Shown here: positions 35,950-44,330 of the stretch, piece after piece
Layout of the letters: each line of letters starts with the position of its first letter
Position numbering within the stretch: the first letter of the stretch is position 1
From: CCY15215 sp039194995
Lineage (GTDB): Bacteria; Cyanobacteriota; Cyanobacteriia; Cyanobacteriales; Spirulinaceae
Length of the DNA stretch: 64,000 bases
Reading direction: 5' to 3'
Assembly: GCA_039194995.1 (NCBI GenBank)
Contig: JBCCVR010000001.1
Location: forward strand, 1 to 64,000
Translations under genes and position numbers: made by a program
The notes under the pieces: generated by a model
What the model saw: the letters and a program-made list of their open reading frames with translations, nothing else
Databases searched by the model: none
What the model was told of the DNA's origin: nothing

Positions 35950-37266
35950 CTAATCTTTTTGCTCGTCCATTCGCAATCGCACTGACTCGGCATGGGAGTG
36001 CAGTCCTTCGGCATTGGCAAGGGTTTGAATCGCCCGAGAAACCTTACTCAATGCCGTTTCGGAATATTGAATGAGGCTAGAATGTTTCATAAAGGTTTCG
36101 ACTCCTAATGCGGAGGCGTACCGTGCCGCCCCAGATGTGGGTAGGGTATGGTTGGGTCCGGCTAAATAATCTCCGACGGCTTCAGGGGTGGAATTACCCA
36201 AGAAAATTGCGCCCGCGTGACGAATGAGATCGAGCAAACTCCAAGGATCGGCAATTTCTAACTCTAAATGTTCTGGTGCAAAGAGATTGGAGTAATGAGC
36301 AGCTGTTTCCAAAGAATCGACGATCGCAATTAAGCCGTAATGGGCGATCGCTTTTTCCGTTAAAATCCGACGGGGATGATTTTCTAATTGCTCCTCGACT
36401 TTTATTTTGACCCGTTGCGCCAATCCCTCATCAGGGGTAAGTAAAATTGCCGCCGCGAGGGGATCGTGTTCGGCTTGTGCGAGTAAATCCGCCGCCAAAT
36501 GCGTGGGGTTGGCATGGCGATCGGCAATGATCAAGACTTCCGAAGGACCGGCTAAGGAGTCAATGCCCACTGTCCCATAAACCATTTTTTTTGCGAGGGT
36601 GACATAAATATTTCCGGGACCCGTAATCACATCGACTTTGGGAATCGTTTGAGTGCCGTAAGCCAGTGCCGCGATCGCCTGCGCCCCCCCCACGCGATAA
36701 ATTTCCGTGACTCCCGCTTCCTGGGCCGCGACTAAAACGGCTGGGGTAATTTTTCCGGCTTCGGCAGGGGGTGTAACCATGACAACGCGAGGCACTTTCG
36801 CCACCTTAGCCGGGATTGCGTTCATTAGTACCGTACTCGGATAAGCCGCTCTCCCCCCCGGAATGTATAAACCCGCTCGATCGACGGGATGATAGCGCTT
36901 GCCCAAAACAACTTCGTTTTCGCCAAAATGTACCCAAGATTTCGGCACGCGCTGGCGGTGAAAGGCTTCAATTTGACGGCGGGCGAGGGCGATCGCATCG
37001 AGTAATTCCTTTGAAACCTGCTGATAAGCTGCATCCAATTCCGAGCCGCTCACTCGCAGTTGCTCTAAATCTAATGTTTGCCCGTCGAATCTTTCCGTAT
37101 AATCGAGCAAAGCGCGATCGCCATTGCTCCTCACGGTTTGAATAATCTCCCGGACTGCCGCTTCTTGGGGCAGCACCCCCCCAAACGTCATGCTGTCAGA
37201 CGTGCGACGGCTGATGCGCTCTAGTTCGGTTTTAGCCTCAGTTGGCTCGGTGATGATTCGCAACAT
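35950..37266 (-). CDS. hisD: histidinol dehydrogenase
   Basis: 438 residues. It catalyses the last two steps of histidine synthesis, L-histidinol to L-histidine with two NAD+. Motifs are PGGRAAYPSTVLMNAIPAKVA, GPGNIYVTLAKK, SLAGPSEVLIIAD, LLAQAEHDPLA, LFAPEHLEL and GPNHTLPTSG, which include the zinc-binding Gln/His and the catalytic Glu-His. It is complete at both ends and stands alone, as his genes usually do in cyanobacteria. Confidence 0.97.
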   Translation of the reverse strand: MLRIITEPTEAKTELERISRRTSDSMTFGGVLPQEAAVREIIQTVRSNGDRALLDYTERFDGQTLDLEQLRVSGSELDAAYQQVSKELLDAIALARRQIEAFHRQRVPKSWVHFGENEVVLGKRYHPVDRAGLYIPGGRAAYPSTVLMNAIPAKVAKVPRVVMVTPPAEAGKITPAVLVAAQEAGVTEIYRVGGAQAIAALAYGTQTIPKVDVITGPGNIYVTLAKKMVYGTVGIDSLAGPSEVLIIADRHANPTHLAADLLAQAEHDPLAAAILLTPDEGLAQRVKIKVEEQLENHPRRILTEKAIAHYGLIAIVDSLETAAHYSNLFAPEHLELEIADPWSLLDLIRHAGAIFLGNSTPEAVGDYLAGPNHTLPTSGAARYASALGVETFMKHSSLIQYSETALSKVSRAIQTLANAEGLHSHAESVRLRMDEQKD

Positions 37267-37632
37267 AGAATCCCAATGGCCTTGCGATTTGATAAGTTGG
37301 AGTCCGAATTCCGATACTTTCTAAAGACGCATCTCCAGATTTGACCGATTCCTCTTCCTCATTCTCTAGCTTAGCTTGGATTCCTTATCGGTTGCCCGTT
37401 CCTCCCGCTAGATATTGAAAAAATTTCCCTCTTTCCTTGGCTTGCATGAGGATTTAAAATAATGCTATATTAATATGTCCACAGTCTATACTCAGATTAT
37501 TACAGCAGGTTGTGTGCAATTTAACCGTTGTAACTCAACTGTTATCGCTAAGCTGAGTCGCGGCCGGGCATACCGCGTACGGACATTCTCATCTCAATTC
37601 CCTTCTAAAGTCTAAGACAACCCAAGACCACC
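37267..37632. promoter_or_regulatory. divergent hisD-rpsT upstream region
   Basis: About 365 bases separate hisD (minus) from rpsT (plus). An A/T-rich patch TATATTAATATG near 37470 preceded by TTGCAT could be a -10/-35 pair for the rpsT-rpo cluster. A GTTGTAACTCAAC hairpin lies at about 37530. These are weak assignments. Confidence 0.3.
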
Positions 37633-37926
37633 GTGGCTAATTCTAAATCTGCAATCAAACGCATACAAATTGCCGAACGCAATCGGCTGAGAAACAAATC
37701 ATACAAATCTGCCGTAAGAACTTTAATGAAACGCTACTTTACCGCAGTCGAGACTTATGTTGCTTCCCCTACGGCAGAAGGGAAACAAGAAGTCGATGCG
37801 GCACTCTCAAAAGCCTATAGTAAAATTGATAAAGCCGTGAAACGAGGGGTTTTGCATCGGAACAATGGCGCGAGGAAAAAATCGCGCCTAGTCAGATTTT
37901 GGAAACGCGTGGGTCAACCCAGTTAA
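37633..37926 (+). CDS. rpsT: 30S ribosomal protein S20
   Basis: 97 residues, starting with GTG (MANSKSAIKRIQIAERNRLR), the standard S20 N-terminus. It is helical and highly basic. It binds the 5' domain of 16S rRNA in the small subunit. The order rpsT-tatD-rpoB-rpoC1-rpoC2 is a conserved cyanobacterial cluster. No strong ribosome-binding site precedes the GTG. Confidence 0.96.
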   Translation: MANSKSAIKRIQIAERNRLRNKSYKSAVRTLMKRYFTAVETYVASPTAEGKQEVDAALSKAYSKIDKAVKRGVLHRNNGARKKSRLVRFWKRVGQPS

Positions 37927-38010
37927 AATTCCTACACAGTAGAGACAGAAACTGTAGAGGACGTTTCTTAACAAATTCATCTTAAAAAGCGGGTTTCAAG
38001 GCAATTCAGA

Positions 38011-38790
38011 ATGCAATTAATCGATACCCACGTTCATCTTAATTTTGATACGTTTCGAGAAGATTTAGATGCCCTGCAAACCCGTTGGCAAGAGGCTGGA
38101 GTCGTCCAACTCATTCACTCTTGCGTCGAACCGGGAGAGTTTCCAGAAACGCGATCGCTGGCCGATCGCTTGGGAAATTTGTCTTTTTCCGTCGGTTTAC
38201 ATCCCCTAGACGCTCATAAATGGCACGAAGACTCGCGATCGGAAATTCACGCCCTAGCGATTTCCGATCCGCGAGTTGTTGCCATAGGAGAACTGGGTTT
38301 AGACTTTTATAAAGCCGAAAACCAACAACAGCAAAAAGAAGTTTGCCAAGCGCAACTCGAACTTGCAGTCGAACTCGATCTTCCCGTTATTGTTCACTGT
38401 CGTGATGCAGCCGACTCATTGCAAGAATTAATGGAGGAAATCAATCAAAATCAAGGAAAAATTCGAGGTGTAATGCACTGTTGGAGCGGCACCCCCGAAG
38501 AAACCCAACAGTTTCTCGATTTGGGATTTTACATCAGCTTTAGCGGCATCGTCACCTTTAAGAAAGCCGAAACTGTCAAGCAGTCCGCGCGGATCGTTCC
38601 GAGCGATCGCTTGCTCGTTGAAACTGATTGTCCTTTTCTCGCGCCAGTTCCCAAGCGAGGGAAGCGCAACGAACCCGCCTTCGTGCGCTATGTTGCCGAA
38701 GAACTGGCCGCACTGCGTCAATGCGATCTCGAAACTTTGGCTCGACAAACTACAGAAAATGCTTGCAATCTTTTTAATTTAACTATTTAG
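38011..38790 (+). CDS. tatD: TatD family metal-dependent hydrolase
   Basis: 259 residues. The metal ligands are in MQLIDTHVHLNFD, AIGELGLDFYKAE, VIVHCRDA, GVMHCWSGT and LLVETDCPFLAP. TatD proteins are deoxyribonucleases or phosphodiesterases with a TIM-barrel fold. It sits between rpsT and rpoB in the conserved cluster. TTATTGG heptamers follow the stop. Confidence 0.93.
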   Translation: MQLIDTHVHLNFDTFREDLDALQTRWQEAGVVQLIHSCVEPGEFPETRSLADRLGNLSFSVGLHPLDAHKWHEDSRSEIHALAISDPRVVAIGELGLDFYKAENQQQQKEVCQAQLELAVELDLPVIVHCRDAADSLQELMEEINQNQGKIRGVMHCWSGTPEETQQFLDLGFYISFSGIVTFKKAETVKQSARIVPSDRLLVETDCPFLAPVPKRGKRNEPAFVRYVAEELAALRQCDLETLARQTTENACNLFNLTI

Positions 38791-38810
38791 TTATTGGTTA
38801 TTGGTTATTA
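38791..38810. repeat. heptamer repeat after tatD
   Basis: TTATTGG repeated nearly three times immediately after the tatD stop codon, in the inverse orientation to the ATAACCA-type tract before rpoC2. Confidence 0.6.
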
Positions 38811-38895
38811 GCTGTTTGTCTTCTAGTTCCCAATATCCACGACCCAATTCCCGATCCCTTCGTCCCTACTCTCCATCTCCCTAATCCCCAACCCC

Positions 38896-41800
38896 ATGAG
38901 CGAACTCACACATCATCTCCTGCCTGATTTTATCGCCATCCAGCGATCGAGTTTTCGTTGGTTTTTGGAAACTGGCTTGATTGAAGAACTCAACAGTTTT
39001 TCTCCGATTACCGATTATACGGGCAAACTCGAATTGCACTTTATCGGTCAAGATTACAAACTCCATTCTCCCAAATACGATGTAGACGAAGCCAAACGAC
39101 GGGATGCCAGCTACTCCGTGCAGATGTACGTTCCCACCCGCCTGCTTGACAAAGAAAACGGCACGATGAAAGAGCAAGAAGTCTTCATCGGCGACCTACC
39201 CCTGATGACCGATCGCGGTACGTTCATTATTAACGGGGCAGAACGGGTGATCGTCAATCAAATCGTGCGTTCTCCCGGAGTATATTACAAGTCAGAAACC
39301 GATAAGAACGGTCGCCGGACTTATTCTGCTTCTTTGATCCCCAACCGAGGGGCATGGTTGAAATTCGAGACAGATAAAAATGGCTTGGTGTGGGTTCGCA
39401 TCGACAAAACCCGCAAACTTTCCGCCCAAGTTCTCCTCAAAGCGATCGGCTTGTCCACGGGGGAAATTCTCGATGCTCTGCGTCATCCGGATTACTATCA
39501 GAAAACCCTCGACAAAGAAGGGGATCCCAGCGAAGAAGAAGCCTTGATGGAACTCTATAAGAAACTGCGACCCGGCGAACCGCCAACCGTTAACGGGGGC
39601 AAGCAGTTGCTCGAATCTCGCTTCTTTGATAACAAGCGTTACGATTTGGGTAAAGTCGGGCGCTATAAGCTCAACAAAAAATTGCGCCTGAACATTGCCG
39701 ATAACATTCGCGTGCTGACCTCGCGGGATATTCTCACGGCGATCGACTATTTGATTAATCTTGAATTCGATGTCGGTCAAACCGACGATATCGACCACTT
39801 GGGCAACCGTCGGGTGCGATCGGTGGGAGAACTCTTGCAAAACCAAGTGCGGGTGGGTCTCAACCGCTTGGAACGCATTATCAGAGAACGGATGACCGTC
39901 AGCGAAGCCAATGCCCTGACCCCCGCCTCTTTAGTTAATCCCAAGCCCTTAGTTGCTGCTATTAAAGAATTTTTCGGCTCCTCGCAACTGTCCCAATTCA
40001 TGGATCAAACCAATCCCCTCGCGGAATTGACCCACAAACGCCGCCTGAGCGCCCTCGGGCCCGGAGGACTGACGCGAGAACGGGCGGGCTTTGCCGTGCG
40101 AGATATTCACCCCTCTCACTACGGGCGGATTTGTCCGGTGGAAACGCCAGAAGGTCCTAACGCTGGGTTGATTGGTTCCTTGGCAACTTACGCCCGAGTC
40201 AACGAATACGGCTTCATCGAAACCCCTTATTATAAAGTCGAAGACGGACGAGTGCTGCTCGATCGCACCCCCGAATACCTCACCGCCGACCAAGAAGACG
40301 ATCTGCGGGTTGCCCCTGGAGATGTAGCCACGGACGAAGAAGGGTATATCACCAGCGATCGCATTCCCGTGCGCTATCGCCAAGAATTTTCCACCACAAC
40401 CCCCAAACAAGTCGACTATGTGGCGGTTTCCCCCGTACAAATCGTCTCCGTTGCCACTTCATTGATTCCCTTTCTCGAACACGACGATGCCAACCGCGCC
40501 CTGATGGGATCGAACATGCAGCGTCAAGCCGTACCTCTATTGCGTCCGGAACGTCCTTTGGTGGGAACCGGTTTGGAAGCACAAGCCGCCCGAGATTCCG
40601 GGATGGTCGTCGTCTGTCGCACGCCCGGGGTTGCAGTTTATGTGGAAGCCACCCGCATCATCGTCAAATCCAACGTTAAAGCCAGCATAGACGGCGGCAT
40701 CGAAGGGGATGCAGACTATAAATTCGACATTCGCGAATACGACGAACTCAAACGGAAAGACTTCGCCCAATTCAAAGCCAAATACGGAGACTGCACCGAA
40801 TACGAAGTCCAAAAGTATCAGCGTTCTAACCAAGATACTTGTTTGAATCAACGTCCCTTAGTTTATCAAGGGGATGAAGTAGAGCCGGGTCAAGTCTTGG
40901 CTGATGGTTCGGCTACTGAAGGGGGAGAAATTGCCCTCGGTCAAAACATTGTCGTTGCTTATATGCCTTGGGAGGGATACAACTACGAAGATGCCATTCT
41001 CATCAGCGAACGCCTAGTCATTGATGATGTTTATACCAGCATCCATATTGAAAAATACGAAATTGAAGCGCGGCAAACCAAGCTCGGTCCTGAAGAAATT
41101 ACGCGAGAAATTCCCAACGTCGGGGAAGACTCCCTGCGCCAACTCGACGAACACGGCATTATTCGCATTGGGGCATGGGTAGAAGCCGGAGATATCCTCG
41201 TTGGGAAAGTGACTCCGAAAGGAGAATCGGATCAGCCTCCCGAAGAAAAACTCCTTCGGGCAATCTTTGGGGAAAAAGCACGAGATGTACGGGATAACTC
41301 CTTGCGAGTCCCCAACGGAGAAAAAGGGCGCGTGGTAGACGTGCGGGTATTTACGCGGGAAAAAGGAGACGAACTTCCCCCCGGAGCCAATATGGTGGTG
41401 CGGGTTTATGTCGCCCAGAAACGGAAAATTCAAGTCGGGGATAAAATGGCAGGTCGCCACGGCAATAAAGGCATTATTTCTCGAATTTTGCCGGCGGAAG
41501 ATATGCCCTATCTGCCCGACGGTCGCCCGGTAGATATTGTGTTAAATCCCTTGGGCGTTCCCTCGCGGATGAACGTCGGTCAGGTTTTTGAGTGTTTGTT
41601 GGGTTGGGCAGGAGAAAATTTAGGCGTGCGCTTTAAAACCACTCCCTTTGATGAAATGTACGGCGAGGAAAAATCCCGCGAATCCGTTCACGCCAAACTC
41701 AAAGAAGGCAGTCAGAAACCGGGTAAAAGCTGGGCCTTTAATGAAGATAATCCGGGAAAAATCCAAGTTTACGACGGACGCACGGGAGAACCCTTCGATC

Positions 41801-42291
41801 GCCCGGTCACGGTAGGTATCGCCTATATGTTAAAACTGGTTCACCTCGTGGACGACAAGATTCACGCCCGCTCTACCGGGCCTTACAGCTTGGTGACGCA
41901 GCAACCTCTTGGGGGCAAGGCGCAACAGGGCGGACAGCGTTTTGGAGAAATGGAAGTTTGGGCCTTGGAAGCCTACGGGGCTGCCTATATTTTGCAAGAG
42001 TTGCTCACGGTCAAATCCGACGATATGCAGGGACGAAACGAAGCCTTAAACGCGATCGTCAAAGGCAAGCCCATTCCCCGTCCCGGTACCCCAGAATCCT
42101 TCAAAGTTCTCATGCGAGAACTGCAATCTTTAGGCTTGGATATTGCCGTCCATAAAGTCGATTCCTCCGCCGATGGCAGCAGCCAAGATATGGAAGTGGA
42201 CTTAATGGCCGATGGCGATCGCCGCCGCGCCCCCTCCCGTCCCACCTACGAATCCCTCAGCAGCGAAGAACTCCAAGAGGATGAGGTGTAA
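38896..42291 (+). CDS. rpoB: RNA polymerase beta subunit
   Basis: 1131 residues, complete. Landmarks are FIINGAERVIVNQIVRSPG, the rifampicin region (SQLSQFMDQTNPLAELTHKRR, then RICPVETPEGPNAGLIGSLA), GYNYEDAILISERL, the KMAGRHGNKG catalytic-core region and QQPLGGKAQQGGQRFGEMEVWALEAYGAA near the C-terminus. The C-terminal tail is acidic. It is the first rpo gene of the operon, with a 105-base gap after tatD. Confidence 0.98.
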   Translation: MSELTHHLLPDFIAIQRSSFRWFLETGLIEELNSFSPITDYTGKLELHFIGQDYKLHSPKYDVDEAKRRDASYSVQMYVPTRLLDKENGTMKEQEVFIGDLPLMTDRGTFIINGAERVIVNQIVRSPGVYYKSETDKNGRRTYSASLIPNRGAWLKFETDKNGLVWVRIDKTRKLSAQVLLKAIGLSTGEILDALRHPDYYQKTLDKEGDPSEEEALMELYKKLRPGEPPTVNGGKQLLESRFFDNKRYDLGKVGRYKLNKKLRLNIADNIRVLTSRDILTAIDYLINLEFDVGQTDDIDHLGNRRVRSVGELLQNQVRVGLNRLERIIRERMTVSEANALTPASLVNPKPLVAAIKEFFGSSQLSQFMDQTNPLAELTHKRRLSALGPGGLTRERAGFAVRDIHPSHYGRICPVETPEGPNAGLIGSLATYARVNEYGFIETPYYKVEDGRVLLDRTPEYLTADQEDDLRVAPGDVATDEEGYITSDRIPVRYRQEFSTTTPKQVDYVAVSPVQIVSVATSLIPFLEHDDANRALMGSNMQRQAVPLLRPERPLVGTGLEAQAARDSGMVVVCRTPGVAVYVEATRIIVKSNVKASIDGGIEGDADYKFDIREYDELKRKDFAQFKAKYGDCTEYEVQKYQRSNQDTCLNQRPLVYQGDEVEPGQVLADGSATEGGEIALGQNIVVAYMPWEGYNYEDAILISERLVIDDVYTSIHIEKYEIEARQTKLGPEEITREIPNVGEDSLRQLDEHGIIRIGAWVEAGDILVGKVTPKGESDQPPEEKLLRAIFGEKARDVRDNSLRVPNGEKGRVVDVRVFTREKGDELPPGANMVVRVYVAQKRKIQVGDKMAGRHGNKGIISRILPAEDMPYLPDGRPVDIVLNPLGVPSRMNVGQVFECLLGWAGENLGVRFKTTPFDEMYGEEKSRESVHAKLKEGSQKPGKSWAFNEDNPGKIQVYDGRTGEPFDRPVTVGIAYMLKLVHLVDDKIHARSTGPYSLVTQQPLGGKAQQGGQRFGEMEVWALEAYGAAYILQELLTVKSDDMQGRNEALNAIVKGKPIPRPGTPESFKVLMRELQSLGLDIAVHKVDSSADGSSQDMEVDLMADGDRRRAPSRPTYESLSSEELQEDEV

Positions 42292-42313
42292 TCGGTTAAC
42301 CCGTAACTGACAA

Positions 42314-42345
42314 CCGATAACTGATAACTGATAACTGATAACTGA
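42314..42345. repeat. heptamer tandem repeat (CTGATAA)n before rpoC1
   Basis: One CCGATAA followed by three CTGATAA units and a partial one, ending one base before the rpoC1 ATG. There is no Shine-Dalgarno between the repeat and the start codon. Confidence 0.75.
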
Positions 42346-42346
42346 A

Positions 42347-44230
42347 ATGAGCAGAAATCAAAACGAACAGCGTTTCGACTACGTGAAAATCGGTCTGGCT
42401 TCCCCCGATCGCATTCGCCAATGGGGAGAGCGCACCCTTCCTAACTCTCAGATTGTCGGGGAAGTCACCAAACCAGAAACGATTAACTATCGGACGCTCA
42501 AGCCGGAAATGGATGGCTTATTCTGCGAGCGCATTTTTGGACCCGCCAAAGACTGGGAATGTCACTGCGGTAAATACAAGCGGGTTCGCCATCGCGGTAT
42601 CGTTTGCGAGCGTTGCGGCGTAGAAGTCACCGAGTCCCGCGTGCGCCGCCATCGTATGGGCTTTATTAAACTTGCCGCTCCCGTCACTCACGTTTGGTAT
42701 CTAAAAGGTATTCCTAGTTACTTGAGTATTCTCTTAGATATGGCGTTAAGAGATGTGGAGCAAATTGTTTACTTTAACGCTTATGTCGTTCTCGAACCCG
42801 GCAACGCCAGCAACTTGTCCAAGCGGCAACTGCTGACCGAAGACCAGTGGTTAGAGTTAGAAGAGCAGCTTTATGCCGAAGAAGGGGAATTAACGGGCAT
42901 TGAAGTGGGAATTGGCGCGGAAGCCATTCAACGCCTGCTCGAAGAAATCGACCTCGAAACAGAAGCGGAAAAACTGCGGGAAGAAATTGCCGGCTCGAAA
43001 GGACAAAAGCGAGCAAAATTGATTAAGCGCTTGCGGGTTATCGATAATTTCATCGCGACAGGATCGCGCCCTGAATGGATGGTGTTAAACGTAATCCCCG
43101 TGATTCCGCCGGATTTGCGCCCGATGGTTCAGTTAGATGGGGGACGTTTTGCCACCTCTGACTTAAATGACTTGTATCGCCGGGTCATTAATCGAAATAA
43201 CCGCCTCGCTCGCTTGCAAGAGATTCTCGCGCCGGAAATCATCGTACGGAACGAAAAGCGGATGCTGCAAGAAGCCGTCGATGCCCTCATCGACAACGGA
43301 CGACGAGGACGGACGGTAGTGGGCGCTAACAATCGCGCCCTCAAGTCTTTGTCAGATATTATTGAAGGGAAACAAGGACGTTTCCGGCAAAACCTGCTAG
43401 GCAAACGGGTGGATTACTCCGGGCGATCGGTAATCGTGGTGGGTCCGAAGTTGAAAATCTATCAGTGCGGTTTGCCGAGGGAAATGGCGATCGAGTTATT
43501 CCAACCCTTTGTGATTCACCGCTTGATCAAGAGTGGTTTAGTGAACAATATCAAAGCTGCGAAAAAATTGATTCAGCGCGGCGATGGTCCAGTTTGGGAT
43601 GTCCTCGAAGAAGTGATTGCGGGACATCCGGTCATGCTCAATCGCGCTCCAACCCTTCACCGTTTGGGAATTCAAGCCTTTGAGCCGATTTTAGTGGAGG
43701 GTCGCGCAATTCAGCTACATCCTTTGGTCTGTCCGGCGTTTAACGCGGACTTTGACGGCGACCAAATGGCGGTACACGTGCCCCTATCTTTGGAGGCACA
43801 AGCAGAGGCACGGTTGTTAATGCTGGCTTGTCACAATATCTTATCTCCAGCAACGGGAAAACCAATTGTTGCGCCGAGTCAGGATATGGTGTTGGGTTGC
43901 TATTATCTGACGGCGGAAAATCCGGAGGTGCAGACCCCCGAAAAGGGAGCGGGGCGATATTTTTCTTCGATGGAAGATGCTCTGCAAGCCTTTGAACAAG
44001 GGCAATTAGATATTCATGCCTATATCTGGCTGCGCTATAGCGGTGAGGTGGAAACGAAGGAAGATGATGAAGCGATCGAGGTTGAGGAGAAATCCGATGG
44101 CAGTAAGGTTCATCACTATCAATGGCGCAAGGTCCGAGAGCTTCCCAATGGCGAGAGCTTCCAATACATCAAAACTACACCCGGTCGCATCATCTACAAC
44201 AAGACGATTCAGGATGTCTTAGTGAGTTAG
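42347..44230 (+). CDS. rpoC1: RNA polymerase gamma subunit (beta' N-terminal part)
   Basis: 627 residues. The zinc site CHCGKYKRVRHRGIVCERCG is near the N-terminus. GKRVDYSGRSVIVVGP follows, and the catalytic Mg motif NADFDGDQMAVH is near residue 465. In cyanobacteria and plastids beta' is split, and this is the N-terminal piece. It is followed by an intercistronic hairpin and then rpoC2. Confidence 0.98.
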   Translation: MSRNQNEQRFDYVKIGLASPDRIRQWGERTLPNSQIVGEVTKPETINYRTLKPEMDGLFCERIFGPAKDWECHCGKYKRVRHRGIVCERCGVEVTESRVRRHRMGFIKLAAPVTHVWYLKGIPSYLSILLDMALRDVEQIVYFNAYVVLEPGNASNLSKRQLLTEDQWLELEEQLYAEEGELTGIEVGIGAEAIQRLLEEIDLETEAEKLREEIAGSKGQKRAKLIKRLRVIDNFIATGSRPEWMVLNVIPVIPPDLRPMVQLDGGRFATSDLNDLYRRVINRNNRLARLQEILAPEIIVRNEKRMLQEAVDALIDNGRRGRTVVGANNRALKSLSDIIEGKQGRFRQNLLGKRVDYSGRSVIVVGPKLKIYQCGLPREMAIELFQPFVIHRLIKSGLVNNIKAAKKLIQRGDGPVWDVLEEVIAGHPVMLNRAPTLHRLGIQAFEPILVEGRAIQLHPLVCPAFNADFDGDQMAVHVPLSLEAQAEARLLMLACHNILSPATGKPIVAPSQDMVLGCYYLTAENPEVQTPEKGAGRYFSSMEDALQAFEQGQLDIHAYIWLRYSGEVETKEDDEAIEVEEKSDGSKVHHYQWRKVRELPNGESFQYIKTTPGRIIYNKTIQDVLVS

Positions 44231-44239
44231 TTGTTAGTT

Positions 44240-44274
44240 GTTGGTTATTGGTTGTTCGGAATCCAATAACCAAC
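44240..44274. promoter_or_regulatory. 12-bp intercistronic hairpin between rpoC1 and rpoC2
   Basis: Perfect stem GTTGGTTATTGG / CCAATAACCAAC with an 11-base loop, formed by inversely oriented heptamer repeats just after the rpoC1 stop. It has no T-run, so mRNA stabilisation, processing or partial attenuation are all possible. None is shown. Confidence 0.6.
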
Positions 44275-44297
44275 ACTTCAACAAAGCTCAGTGCAAG

Positions 44298-44330
44298 CCA
44301 ATAACCAATAACCAATAACCAATAACCAAA
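44298..44330. repeat. heptamer tandem repeat (CCAATAA)4 before rpoC2
   Basis: Four CCAATAA units plus CCAAA end exactly at the rpoC2 ATG. There is no recognisable Shine-Dalgarno, so the repeat occupies the ribosome-binding region. Confidence 0.8.

Noticed and set aside
35865..36074. 69-residue plus-strand frame overlapping the 3' end of hisD
   Set aside because: Mostly antisense to conserved hisD codons.
39292..39846. 184-residue minus-strand reading frame inside rpoB
   Set aside because: Antisense to highly conserved rpoB sequence, with no recognisable domain.
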